A DNA stretch of 64,000 bases, taken from Umbilicaria muhlenbergii (taxonomy: Eukaryota; Ascomycota; Lecanoromycetes; Umbilicariales; Umbilicariaceae). Positions 11,762 to 24,000 of the stretch are shown piece after piece. Each line of letters begins with the position of its first letter. Position 1 is the stretch's first letter. The translations under genes were made by a program, and so were the position numbers. The stretch lies in contig KK106985.1 in the NCBI GenBank assembly GCA_000611775.1, positions 2,740,648 to 2,804,647 on the forward strand, written 5' to 3'. Under the pieces are notes generated by a model. It searched no databases. It saw only the letters and a program-made list of their open reading frames with translations, and was not told the DNA's origin.

Positions 11762-12470
11762 GGCGGCGCCTGTGCCCTGCGATGGCGGGGTCGTCGAATG
11801 TTGTACTGATTTCACCGCCGTTGTCTCCGCGGAGAGACTCGTTGCAGTGTTATACAGTACGGATGCTGTGAGGCTCGACTGTCGAAGTGCGATGGTGATG
11901 TTGAGTCAAGAAGGAAGAGAAAGGCTGACCAATACGAGAATGTGAGGTCAGACCGAGCGTGCTTCAGCTTTGGGCAAGGCTGCACTACGGAGCCAGTAGA
12001 ATACCTTAGTCGTTCCTCGTACCTTATAACGTTCGGGGCTGTGCAGGGGCTGGTTCCAGTTAGCGACCAGGTTCGTGGCGGCAATAGATCGCCCCGAGGT
12101 CCCCTACAGCCCCGCTTGACTGGCCTTCCGTGCCGATCTCTTTCGGTCCTCGGTTGGAAGCCAGGACGGAAACTGGATTGGATTAGGTAGGTCGAGGTCG
12201 GTAGACAGTCACAGATGATGGAGACTGCCACTACATCCGGAAGTCAGTACGAGTACGTCGTGCTCCACACTGTGGGGTGGTTCACATCCAACGTGAAGAG
12301 AGTTAGACGGCCCTGTCAGATGGAACGGCGGGTCGAGCCTACGAGGAAGGATTGTTCGTGGCGAAGCAGCGTTGTCTATCATGTTTGCTCCCGTTTTCCA
12401 GGCCGTGTAACCTGATCCACGTCAACAAACTTCACGCTTTCCCATCACGTTACGCGCATAAACGAATGAA
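11762..12470. other. Divergent promoter region
   Basis: Between the patatin-like gene (minus) and the metal ATPase (plus). Non-coding; both promoters should lie here. No specific motif can be assigned by eye. Confidence 0.5.
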
Positions 12471-15400
12471 ATGGACTCTGGCTTGCGGTTGCGCCCTTGC
12501 GTAAGCAGGGCGTGTGAAGCCCGCCGTGAAGAATCTTCGACGGGTTCATGTTGCGACGGTATTGTAATCTGCTTCCGTAGTTAAAGAGCCGCCACTAACT
12601 GTACTCAGAGAAATGCCTCGAACTCATCGCAAAAGCATCTGAGACGTGGGTCGCCGACAGATCCAATGGCGCGGCTCGTTCAACAACCCGCACAGGGATA
12701 CTGCATACTCTCGCACAATGGAGAGCAGCCCTCGAGCGAGCGGACTGCCTCTGCGCGGAAATGCGGAAGATGGGTCTTCCTTCTTGCTGTACCGAAGAGG
12801 TCCCTGGAACCTTTTCTGCAAAAGACCAGCCAACGGCCAATCCGAAGAATGACTTTTCCACTGCGGTTTTTGAAGGCACTACGGCTTCGGTACTGGAGAC
12901 TAAAGCCTGCGACCAACGATCAAACCCTAGGGTTACACCCAGCGTAAAGGCACGCTGTTCCACTTCCCCATCATCAAAGAAACCCTCCACGTCTGGCCTG
13001 AAGATGGTGTACTCTCCTGCGCTTGGTGCCCAAAGTTACCATTGCGATTCCTCCGCGCCTATTGTACAGACCTGCTGCTCCTCTGGCCCCAGTGCCAACA
13101 GTGCTCAGTGCGACTCCGCCACGCCTACGCCTAAGAGGTGTTGCTCTTCTGCAACCAGTACGAATACTATCGAGACCCAAGGCGCCCTGCACGTAAGCTC
13201 CTCACATGAGAGCAGACCTGTTGGTGGTCACCAGCCCATCGCACCCGCTACCATCGATCTCGAGAAAGGCGCGGTTCGGGAGCATGCCTTGGCCCAGATT
13301 TCAGGCATGACGTGTACTGGATGCGAAAGGAAGGTGCAGCGCGTGCTCTCCAGCATTGCAGGAGTTTATAATATCAAAACCAGCCTTGTTCTAGGCCGAG
13401 CTGAATTTGATATTGATGCGGCTTTGTCAATTGCGGAGGTTGTCTCTTTACTGGAGAGACAGACCGAGTTCAAGTGCGTTATTTATCAAGGAGGTCACCA
13501 ACTCAGGGTTCTTGTTCCAGAGCAACCGTCTGTTCTGGCATTGAGAGCCGGAATGCCAGTGGTTACCTCCAAGGAGGACCCGACAGTGCTCCCTTACGGT
13601 CTTGCAGGTCCCAGGTATCCTCCCGGAGTGGAGACTGTTAAGATTCTCGATAGCACGGGGCGAGAGCATTCCTCATTGACCGCTAAGAGTCGCCTTCAGC
13701 GACTATATAGGTCAAGGGCTTCTGCACCCAGTCCATATAAATACACCGTGTGCATATCTTACAATCCTCGTGTGGTAGGAGCTCGGGAATTACTGAAGAA
13801 GAGTTTTGACGCTCCGTTATCATTGGCACCACTTGGTTCCGTTGATTCAACTGGCGCTGAAACCAACCACCTTCGCCGAACTCTTTACATGACTTTGTTG
13901 TCGGCTGTTCTGACCATACCTGTTCTCATCATGGCTTGGGCTCCATTACCGTCCCATAGAATCGCTTATGGATCCTGTTCCTTGGCCCTGGCAACGCTTG
14001 TTCAATTCGTCGTTGCTGGTCCGTTTTATCCTAATGCGTTGAAAGCTCTGCTCTTCTCGGGAATGATTGAAATGGACCTTTTGATTGTCATGAGCACTAC
14101 TATAGCCTACGTTTACTCACTGACCGCTTTCGTGTGCGAGACCAAAGGCAAGCCATTGGTGACAGGGGAGTTCTTCGAGACCAGTACTCTCTTAGTCACA
14201 TTGATTATGTGCGGTCGACTTGCAAGCGCCTACGCACGTAAGAAGGCCGCAGAATCTATTTCAATTCAAGCCCTACAGCCATCTACCGCTCTTTTGTCTG
14301 AAGACGGGATGGAGAGACTGATTGATGTCCGCGAGTTTCAATATCATGATGTGTTCAAGGTTCTACCAGACAGCATTGTCCCTACGGATGGAATCATTAA
14401 GTCTGGTCAGACCGAGATCGATGAATCGATGATCACGGGTGAGGCAGTTCCTGTACCCAAGTCTTCCGGCTCTCGAGTTGTAGCCGGATCTGTCAACGGG
14501 CCTGGGACATTCCTCGCTCAGTTGACGAATCTGCCGACTGAAAATTACATTAGCAGGGTCGCAAGTATGGTTGATGAAGCCAAGATGTCGAAACCAAGGG
14601 TCCAAGAGACTGCCGACCGAGTGGCATCTTATTTCGTGCCCTGTATTTTGGTTGTCACTGTTACTGTTTTCTCAATTTGGACTGCAATAGGAATTGGAGC
14701 ACCGCATGCCTCCACATCGGATGCCATCGTCACTGCTATAACATACTCTCTTGCCGCACTGATTGTGTCTTGCCCTTGTGCGATAGGACTAGCTGTGCCC
14801 ATGGTGATGGTCATTGCAGGCGGCGTCGGGGCCAAGCATGGCGTGATCTTCAAATCGCCGGAGGCAATTGAGAATGCGAGGAAAGCTTCTTACGTTGTCT
14901 TCGACAAGACCGGCACGCTTACACAGGGAAAATTTGTTGTGGTGGACGAAATCTATCGTGGAGATATCCGCACTAAGGTAGCTTCAATAGTCAAACAGTT
15001 GACCTCCAGCAGCAAGCACCCAGTCTCACAGGCTCTAGCGAGACACCTCGAGTCCATCGAAACCGCGTCCATCAACCTCGAAAGTGTCTCATCCGTCATC
15101 GGAAGAGGTATGCAGGCGACCCTCGAAGGACAGAGCGTGAGAGGTGGCAATCCTCTCCATGTAGACGCCGTCAACGACCGTGACGTCCAACGTCTCTTGT
15201 CCCAAGGCTTAACAGTATTCTGTCTCCGCCACGGCTCTGCCCTCCTAGCAATCTACGGTCTGCGCGACACCCTCCGCCCCGCCACCGCATCCGTCATCTC
15301 CACGCTACAGGCCCGAAATATCCTTATCTCCATCGTCAGCGGCGACTCCTCCACTGTCATCGAAAATCTAGCAACGGAACTCGGTATTCCCCTCTCCCGC

Positions 15401-15850
15401 GCCAGAGGCCAATGCACACCCGAAGACAAAGCCCGTTACATTTCGTCACTCTCTCCCGCCCCGGCCCGTGGACAAAACAACGCTTCCAACACCATCATCT
15501 TCTGCGGCGACGGCACCAACGACGCCCTGGCTCTCGCCCAAGCTGATATTGGCATTCACATGGCGGGCGGCACTGACGTGGCCAAGAGCGCCGCCGATGT
15601 CGTGTTCACGCATCCTTCGCTATCCGGAGTCCTGACTCTCATGGATCTGTCAAGCGCAGCTATGCGGCGCGTCTATTTGAACTTTGCCTGGTCTTTTGTA
15701 TACAACCTCTTCGCTATACTGCTTGCTGCTGGCGCCTTCGTGACGGTCAGGATTCCGCCGGCGTACGCAGGGCTGGGAGAGCTGGTTAGTGTGCTGCCGG
15801 TTGTTGCCATCGCGATGCAGTTGAGGTGGGTCAAGTTGAAGCGGGAGTAG
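12471..15850 (+). CDS. P1B-type heavy-metal ATPase, Pca1-like (Cu/Cd)
   Basis: Main open frame 12761-15850 encodes 1029 residues, but the frame is open without a stop back to 12611, where a TACTCAGAG acceptor and an ACTAAC branch lie. A 30-base first exon at 12471-12500 (donor GTAAGC) joins in phase, giving 1089 residues; this start is the best guess, 12761 the fallback. Counting from 12761: Cys-rich N-tail with CC pairs (TCCSSG, RCCSSA); a heavy-metal-associated domain with GMTCTGC at 182-188; the TGE actuator motif; the metal-site CPC at 671-673; the phosphorylated Asp in DKTGTLT at 715; SSSKHPVS in the nucleotide domain; GDGTNDA near 917. All catalytic motifs are intact, so an active Cu+/Cd2+ exporter is expected, in plasma or endomembranes. 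The Cys-rich N-tail fits the Pca1 group rather than Ccc2. Confidence 0.93.
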
Positions 15851-16631
15851 GGGATGCGCGGATGTTATGGGCTGTCGGTTGAGGGAAACTTCGGGGGTGG
15901 GGAACTGGGGGTGAAGAGGAATTTGCCGGAGAGAAAGGAGGAGATTTTCTTGTCACTGTCGGATTTATCTAGAATAACTCCCTTCGTCTTTTATGTACAG
16001 TTGGCTGGAGGTGGATCTTACACGCAAAAGTCCTATTCTTACTATTTCCATACGCTATTCGAATATGACATTGGGTATCTGTAGACATTACATGATCATC
16101 AAGAATGCCAAGACTGCGCAACTGTGTGACGCTTGAGGTATATCCAGTCTTCCCCAGCATTGTGGAGGACTGCAATTCCATTACTGACATCCTTCAACGC
16201 CAAATCGTTCGTCCTGTTGGCACACCGGAAATGACAATGGCACGATCTCTTCTCGTGACATCGATTGCGACTGTTCATATGGAGTTAACGGTACTCATTC
16301 TCGGTTCCAATCGGCGCCTTGGCCAGAATCCTGGACAGTACAGGCGATAGGATACGGAACACATTGCCTGTTCGAGATGAATCTCGACACTAGAGCGCGA
16401 ACGGCCAAGCCGCCGCTCTCCCCACCTGTGTCCCCATACCCCCCACCTGAAGACTCGGTCCTTATCTGCTTCCTGGGTTTTCTTTACAGACCGATTGGCA
16501 CGGATAGGATCTCATCGCCGTCTACCGTTGAAGAGAGGGTGCCTTACGCACGAATACTACGACTATCCCGATAGCACCCATACGGGCGCCAGTGTAGCTT
16601 TCCTGCCCTTTGTACTGGATCAATCGCCACC
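15851..16631. other. Intergenic region
   Basis: Tandem-oriented gap between the ATPase and MOSC genes. Short open frames (15854-16084, 16105-16350, 16377-16574) have no recognisable features; nothing called. Confidence 0.5.
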
Positions 16632-17846
16632 ATGAAGATCAGTCAAGTGAGTGAGCTCTCTCTCTGCTTGCTCGAGACGCAGTGACTGACGATACCAGCT
16701 CTACACCTATCCCATCAAATCCCTTCGCCCCGTCTCCCTCACCACCGCAACGCTTACCCGCCACGGCTTCCCCTACGACCGCCGCTTCATGCTCCTGAAA
16801 GTGCACCCGGCAGATCCATCAACTGGCAGAGAAGCTCGCCTGGAGAATATCCACGTGGCCTATTTCCCTGAAACAGTTCTGTTTCTACAAGAGATTTTCT
16901 TTCCTAACAATGAGGATCCCTCGACCGGCCAGATCCTCGTTACATTCAAGCCTCCCCAAGGCAGCGAAGGGGAGATGCGGAAGTTGGAAATCCCATTAGT
17001 ACCAGACACCAAAGGCTTGGAAGTTGTCGATGTGGTGATGCATAACAGCCCCGCCAAAGCCTATAACATGGGCTCATCCTATAATTCCTGGTTCTCGGAA
17101 TGCTTCAAATTCCCGGTCGTCTTCGCATACCTTGGTCCTCATCTCCGTCCCGTGCTGGGCAACCTTTCCCCAAACGCTGCCAGCCAGAATTCTGGTACTG
17201 CGGGCTCTTGGCTCTCAAGTATAACGAAGAATATCCCTGTGGTGCTCGGAGGGACGAACAAAGAAGAGGAGCAAGGGATTACGTTTGCGGACTGCGCCGC
17301 CTACTTGGTCGTTACTGAGGAGTCGTTGAAGGATGTTTCTTCCAGGCTTCCGGAGGGCGAAGAGATGGATATGACGAAGTTTCGGCCGAACATCGTCCTC
17401 ACTGGATCGCCGACGGCTTGGGACGAAGACTTTTGGGGTGAGGTCACTTTCGCATCCTCCCAGCGCAGAGGAATCGGTATTTTCAAGGACGATGAGACAA
17501 CACGCAATGAAGAGACCAAAATCATCCTGACCCAGAATTGCGCTCGGTGTCAAAGTATCAACATTGATTACGCCACTGGCAAGCCGGGAAAGGGAGAGGC
17601 GGGGACTATTCTGAAGAAGATGATGAAAGACCGGAGGGTTGATGGGGGCATGAAGTACAGCCCTATCTTTGGGCGGTATGGGTTCTTGAAGGCTGGGACA
17701 AGTGAGGGGCCGAGGATTGCGGTGGGTGATGAAGTCACGGTTTCGAAGAGGAATGAAGAGAGGACGAAGTTTGGTATGTCATAGGCACTGCTGGAACTAA
17801 CTCTTAAACTGACGATATGAAAGATTGGCCAGGTTTGAACAATTGA
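16632..17846 (+). CDS. MOSC-domain molybdoprotein (mARC/YcbX-like)
   Basis: Three exons, 16632-16646, 16699-17773 and 17824-17846, give 370 residues. The tiny first exon encodes MKISQ and joins to LYTYPIKSLRPVSL, the usual start of the MOSC N-terminal beta-barrel. The last exon supplies DWPGLNN; without this splice the frame would end four codons after the donor. The MOSC domain follows with TKFRPNIVLTG, AWDEDFW and the Cys-containing NCARCQSINIDYATG. In mARC and YcbX the equivalent cysteine binds the molybdenum cofactor. Such enzymes reduce N-hydroxylated compounds with electrons from a cytochrome b5 system. The specific substrate is unknown. Cofactor binding is inferred from the conserved Cys, not shown. 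Confidence 0.93.
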
Positions 17847-17981
17847 ATGCTTGCTTTAATCGAAAACGACCTTGATCCATACTACTACAATTACAACGCA
17901 CGATCGCGAGCTACACCCCTTCACAGTTTGGGTCAATACGCTAGCGGATGTCAGCCAAGCTGGTTCTAAGTCGTTCTGGTA

Positions 17982-18815
17982 TCACCTACCTGGCTCACCC
18001 TCCTGGTATTCATCTGGATCACCTCCATCCCGACCTTGCCCCTCATGGTCCTGAAAACCTCGGCCATCACTCGAATCTTTTCCACCTCGTGGATCCCACA
18101 AGTCTCTGCTCTTATCCAAGTATGTCAACACAAGCTCCGCCTCCGTTATCAACGCTTGTGTATCGCCGCTGTGTTTTGAGGCACATGCTGAGAGCTCTAT
18201 GATGTCTTTATAGGCATCATGTAGCTTCTTCTTCAAACGCTCCAAGCTCGTCGGATCGATCGAGGAGCCATGGCCTGGCTTGCTGGATCTGGAATTGGAG
18301 CTGGGCTTTGCCGTCAAAGCCAATCCGAAGCTCTCGGAGAGCTCGTGATACATGGCCATGAAGTTGGTCTCCGGTGAAGCTCCGTCTTGGTCGTATTGGT
18401 CGTCGCCGGGCATGTTGGATCTCTGGTGACCTCCACCCCGACCTTCGAGGCTATTCGCTTTACGCGCCCAGAGCTTGTTGAGCAGTTCGGTGCCAGCATA
18501 GGTTCGGATGCCGCGTGTCTCGCCGTCGAAGTCACGCTTGAAGTTGACGTAGAAGTTCAGAGCGCCGGTCAGCGTGTCGAAGAGTCCACCAATTGCGTCT
18601 TCGATGGACACCCTCGGTGGTTTGCGATTACCGTTCGGTCCAGCATACTGATGACGCGGAGCTCCGTAGCCTTCGCCGCCTCTGTAGCGCCGTCCCTCAA
18701 GGGACCTGTGACTCCCTTGTCTGTCTTCGTATTCTTCGCGAGGACCATGGTCTCTGCGGCCGTGGTGGTTTCCAGGAGTTCCTCTGCCGCCGTGCATGTT
18801 TTGATCATACGACAT
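17982..18815 (-). CDS. Conserved-looking hypothetical protein, Arg/Gly-rich N-terminus
   Basis: Single open frame of 277 residues, starting MSYDQNMHGGRG. I do not recognise the family. The first ~65 residues are disordered and rich in Arg, Gly, His and Tyr, like RNA-binding RGG tails. A compact middle part (VSIEDAIGGLFDTLTGALNFYVNFKRDF, then RTYAGTELLNKLWARK) and a helical stretch (LERLKKKLHDAYKDIIELSACASK...ALITEAELVLTYLDKSRDLW) look folded. The C-tail is Asp/Gly-rich. No signal peptide or membrane helix. It is convergent with the MOSC gene, 135 bases apart. A long antisense open frame (18387-19130) is taken to be a shadow. Real gene likely from length and helical pattern, function unknown. 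Confidence 0.65.
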   Translation of the reverse strand: MSYDQNMHGGRGTPGNHHGRRDHGPREEYEDRQGSHRSLEGRRYRGGEGYGAPRHQYAGPNGNRKPPRVSIEDAIGGLFDTLTGALNFYVNFKRDFDGETRGIRTYAGTELLNKLWARKANSLEGRGGGHQRSNMPGDDQYDQDGASPETNFMAMYHELSESFGLALTAKPSSNSRSSKPGHGSSIDPTSLERLKKKLHDAYKDIIELSACASKHSGDTQALITEAELVLTYLDKSRDLWDPRGGKDSSDGRGFQDHEGQGRDGGDPDEYQEGEPGR

Positions 18816-19661
18816 GTTGGGTCAATTATTTTCTTTGGTGGGGGAAAGGAGTTACAGTCGTCGTTACCCAGCGTAGGGCGCAGCAATGTCAGAAAACGAA
18901 AGTTAGGGCTCGATACTTATATCATGGGTAAATGGGAAACACCCCGGATGGGCAACTCCGATGACATCTTGTTTGCGATGCAGGGTCTTACGGGCATGAC
19001 CATTATATCTGTTGTACTTACTGTTCACGGCTATCAATCATTGCTTGCGTGCTTGCTGCTTCGTCGAAGGTCATGTTGCACTATAACTGCCTGCGGATAC
19101 CCGCGTCTGGGTGGTGTTGGCAACGGGTGATACCAGATACACCCGGAGACTTGAGGGATAATAGTCTGTATCATACACTTGAAACCAACTCCTTGGAGCA
19201 CGATAGGCCTAGACGGCCCTACTGGTTCGGGAACTGCTGTAATTTCTTCGTGGACATCTTGACAGCACTCATCCGGGTCGTGGCAGCTGGCATCCGGGAA
19301 TGCACCGAAGAACTCGGGTTTTCTGCCATTATGTTCCAGGACTAAGGAAGTTGTCGCACACTCGGCCACCCATTCAGGAACTCCATGGAATCTTGCTGAT
19401 TCGGGCTTCGACCGGATTGAGTTTCAATTTCTTTCGCGGAGATAAAGTTGTAGAGCCGCCACAACCCCCACGTCATCGTGCGCTGCCCCACCCCTGGCCT
19501 GGGGTGATGCCCCACACTCCGCCATACTCCGCGTTCATTGTCTTTGAAGCCCAATGATCACTGGCGTCACCCTCAGATCATGCACCAAGTCCACAATCTC
19601 TGCTAGCTTCTAAACGCACCTGTTCAACTACAACATTCCCATACGCAGAGCCCTCGCAACA
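18816..19661. other. Divergent promoter region
   Basis: Non-coding gap upstream of both the hypothetical gene and the CinA-like gene. Nothing else recognised. Confidence 0.5.
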
Positions 19662-20467
19662 ATGAGCTCCTCCTCTCCTTTCCCACCCCCCTCCATCCGG
19701 CCCTTGGTAGCAGAAGTCGCCTCCCTCCTCAAGGAATGCAACCAAACCGTCTGCGTCGCCGAAACTGTTCGTGCCTCTCCAATCCCCACCCTTATTCTCA
19801 CCTCCTATTCCACCCCTAGTCCCCTCCCCTTCCCCTCTCCCCCATCAGCCCCCCCTTGCCCTGCTCTATCCACACCACTAAACCTCACCCACAGGCAGCC
19901 GGCGGCATCATCTCCGCCTCCCTCCTCTCCGTCCCCGGCGCCAGCCTCTTCTTCCGCGGCGGCCTCACGCTCTACACCCTCGAATCGCGCGTTTCCTTCG
20001 CCGGCTGGACGGAGGAAAATATCAAGAACTACAAGGGTCCGAACCCGGATGTTGTGAGGGGCTTAGCTGAGAACGTCCGCTCGAAACTCGGCGCCGCTTA
20101 TTGTATATGCGAGAGCGGCACCGCGGGACCGGGGATGGGGAAGGGGAGTTCGCCGTAAGTTTTTCTCGTGCTCCTTGGGAAAGAGGATGATGGGAGGGGG
20201 GAAGATGGGAGGTGGGATGGGAAGAGGTGGGAGAGGGGTGTGCGGATACGGATGCGGAACTGTATGGGGGGTTGGATGTAGGGTTTGTGTGTGTGCTGAT
20301 GGGGGAGTAGGGGATATGTGGCGCTGGCGGTCGCGTCGGAACACGGCACGGTAACGAAGGAGGTGGATACGGGGTTTGGGGGGGATAGGGAGGCGAATAT
20401 GGTAAGGTTTGCGGTGGAGGCGTTGGGGTTGTTGAGGGAGGTTTTGAGGGGGGAGGCGAGGTTGTAG
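19662..20467 (+). CDS. CinA C-terminal / PncC-type nicotinamide-nucleotide amidase-like protein
   Basis: Exons 19662-19766, 19895-20154 and 20311-20467 give 173 residues. It is a stand-alone CinA C-terminal domain: VCVAETAAGGIISASLLSVPG, FFRGGLTLYT, ESGTAGPGMGKGSSPGYVALAV. Bacterial homologues hydrolyse the amide of nicotinamide mononucleotide (NAD recycling), or act in DNA-damage responses; the usual bacterial ES-CTGG reads ET-AAGG here, the form I recall from fungi. Both introns fit family alignment exactly: the first joins AET to AAGG, the second joins SSP to GYVALAV. Donor of intron 1 is GTTCGT, a weak but usable form. Enzymatic role is inferred from family only. Confidence 0.88.
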
Positions 20468-21096
20468 TGGGGGGGTTTGGAGAAGGGGATCAGATCAGCT
20501 GAGGGGGCGGGCTGAGGGAATATGTGGGAGTAGGGGGTTAGATAAGGTCAGTTCAGATCTCTGCAAGGATTTTGCAGTTTCGTCTTTCGTCGATTCTGCG
20601 TAGCGCTAGGTCTCAGGGCAGCGTAGCTAATGGAGTGTGTTAGAATTGCGTCCTGCCCGCTGGGATCTCTCGGTCAGCACTGCCACATGTGGGATTCGAA
20701 ATAATGGTGCCACGCAACTGATGATTGTTCGCTTTTTACGAACGCCCAGTAGTTGCGTACACGATTACTGGAATACTCCAGCATACTATTATTACCATGC
20801 AGCTTCGCGAATGCTTAGATCACTATCATCACCGCAGTAGGCATCATTCCACATGGCCCAAATTAAAGACAGAGTAGGTAAGTACTCCTTCATTTCTGGG
20901 TAAGGTAAGCTCTGGCAACGTTTCAACGCTGGGAGCCTGGCGCCGTGACGCATGGCGGCAAATTGCGGCGTAAACATGTGGTTGTACCCCGCATTGTGGC
21001 ACAGCTGCACAGAAAAGCTGCTTGAACATTCAGTCGCATTATATCACAGTAACATCAGTCTATCTGAGCTGTCCCTACTGGGCCGATTCTTTCGAA
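20468..21096. other. Intergenic region upstream of the NLR
   Basis: No gene called. A short ATG-led stretch at about 20852 followed by a GTAAGT donor could be an additional first exon of the NLR gene, but no matching acceptor was found. Confidence 0.4.
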
Positions 21097-24000
21097 ATGG
21101 CTTGGGACGCCGCAGTCGCCAAGCAAAGGGGGTTGTTGCCCGGCGCTTCCCCCGGAGGCACCAATATGGTAACAATTGCCCAAATTGCCATGACCAAGCG
21201 TGCTGTCCACCGAGTCAAGGCTGCTAAGAAGTATGTCGGCTCTCAACAAAGCTCGTCAATGCTTCGGTCGCTAACAATGCGACAATCATTCAAGGGCGAA
21301 TCTGTCCCTGTGGGATCATGCCTTCAAAAACCTGAGCAAGGACATCAGACAGCAGCTCGATTTCGACAGTCTCAATGCCAGCATTGCGCCTTCGGAGATT
21401 CTAAACGCCATTCAATTGAAGAAGGATGAATGCATTCGCAAACGATGGAAATACACCAAAAGTAACGGCGAGGAGGTCGTCATTCGCGAGATCTTTGAAA
21501 GAATGGTCGGATGGATTGAAAAGTTCAAGGCATTGGGTGATATTGCAATACAGTACGATACAGCTCATGCAGCCCTGCCATGGGCAGCAGTCCGTTTTTT
21601 TCTTCAGGTATGTGAGATGCACGATATATTTCTTATCGTAGACTGACGACCCCCACAGGTTGCAGTAAACGACGTTGAAACCTTTGGGGCAATGATTGAA
21701 GCCCTTGAGCTCGTAACCAAGATTCTAGCCATCTACACTGAGGTAGAGAGGAAGCAGTTAAGGGGGTCTTCTGCGATGAAAGCCCAACTATCAGCTGCCC
21801 TTCTTAAGTTATACAGTCTTGTTCTCGAGTTCCTTGCAAAAGCCCGTGTATATTACAGTCAGAACACCCTCAGTAAGTCCCGTCGTGTAGTGTTGAGAGT
21901 CAAGACGCTGAAAACCATTATCAGAGAGATTCACCAAAGCCATAGTGCAACCTGCGGAGTTGAGCGTGAACGGCTATCTCGGACGAATATCGAAGCAAGA
22001 CGATGAAGTCCATAAGCTGGTGGAGCTCGTCGCTATAGAAGGTGAATGGGTTTTCTCTTTTCGGCAGATGAAGCTTATTCGTTGAACCAGATCAACAGAA
22101 CCAGTTAACAAGCTTGCGAAATGCCATGTCAGGCGTACAGCAATCCCTTACAACACCTAACGTTTCCATAGAAGAACGGCGTGAAAAACTTCTCCAGTGG
22201 CTGAATGCAGTCTTCACCGACAATAAGTACGATACAGCGCGAAGAAGTCGTCATGTCAAGACATGTGATTGGATACTTCAACGTTCGCAATATCGGGATT
22301 GGGAAACACCTGATACCAAGAAATCGAAGCTTTTATGGATTCATGGTCCACCTGGGTTCGGGAAAACTGTGCTCTGTTCAAGACTTGTCGAGCACCTGAC
22401 TATGAAGAGGCCGAAGCAAGTAGCTTACTTCTTCTGTGTTTCGGAGAATGAGGCAACGCGTGACCCCTACGCCATTCTGAGATCGTGGATTGCGCAACTC
22501 ATCGCGGTGAACGATAATTCAATCGTTCCTGCAGAGAAGGTGTACAAAAACCATGAGGTGCGCGCACCGACTCTCTCCGAGCTCTGGCTGCTGTTCACTT
22601 CAATCAGCTCGAAGATCCCCCAGTCTACGTTCGTGGTTGATGGATTTGACGAATGCACCCAAGCCAACTCCACAGCTGGTTTTAGAACCAGTGATGGCCG
22701 CTCGCAATTCCTACAAGAACTGCTCAAGGCTACAACACAGACAAACACTCAAGTCCTACTGGTCAGCAGGGATCTATCTGACATACGATCAGGGATCAGC
22801 TGCGAATCTCTGGACATGACATCGGTTATGCTTTATGAGTATGCGATTACGGGAGTAGACACTAGCGAAGACGTTTCGAGTTTTGCTGTAAGCATGGTGG
22901 ACTTGAAACTACCCAAAAAATCAAAGGCGTTGAGACAAGACATCGCTGAGGAGGCAACCCGGAAGTGCGACGGCATGTTTCTCTGGCTTCATCTACTTCG
23001 CGATGAACTTCGTCCGGGCGAGAATGCCAAGCAATTGCGGCGGACAGTATCGGAAATGCCGGCCGGTGTTGAGCAAGCTTACGAAAAGGACCTCGAAAGA
23101 ATCTCGAAGCTGAAGAAAGACATAAAAGATCGCGCCATTGCAATATTACGTTGGATTCTGTTTGCTATACGGCCTCTTACGGTGCGAGAGATGTGTGAGG
23201 CCCTCGCTCTCACCTTTGACGATACAGAGGCATCCTATCCGGAGGATGACTTACCCGACTCTTGGCTGGAAAGCTATGTTGATGAAGACTATGTCAATGA
23301 TGTGATTCGACGACCATGCGGCTCTCTTGTGGAGCTACGTAGCAAGTCTATCAGTGAGCCCTTGGCTTATCAGACGGTGCATTTCGTCCACTTTTCTGTC
23401 AAGGAGTACCTTCTAAGGCCTACTGCAGATGGGGGGCCTCGAGCGGAGACGTTGTGTTTTCTCGATAGTATATCCGAGCATAATCACCTGGCAAGGCTGT
23501 GCCTCCAATACCTCTGCTATGATGTTTTTGGGGGTGACTTAGGTCAACACGAAACGGCCCTGGAACAGAGACTCCGCGCCTATCCTTTTCTTACATATGC
23601 AGCTCGATCTTGGTACAAGCACGCCTCTCAGCATCATAGCGTATCTGAGGACATTATGCGCTATGCAGAGAAGCTCTTCAGCCCTGTCACATCGAACTGG
23701 ATCATGTGGTCTCAGGTATTCGAAGCTGAACAGCACGACACCGATGATTCGGATAGTGACGGCTCCGAGTCTGAGTCGGAACCTGAGATTGATCTCCGTG
23801 GCGAGGCATTTGATACAACAGATGATACACCGCAATTGGAAGGCATAGCAGGACAGGTAGTTGACGAGACTGAATCGGAAAGTCAACAGCAGGCGACTGC
23901 TGCGGCCTTGCGATCCAAGGTATCAAATCCCGTGTACTATGCAGCGCTCTTGGGCCTTACAGATATCATCAAGGCTCTACATGCTCAAGGCCTTGACTGC

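Noticed and set aside
18387-19130. 247-codon open frame on plus strand
   Set aside because: Antisense to the 277-residue hypothetical protein; hydrophobic but without domain or start support; taken as a shadow.
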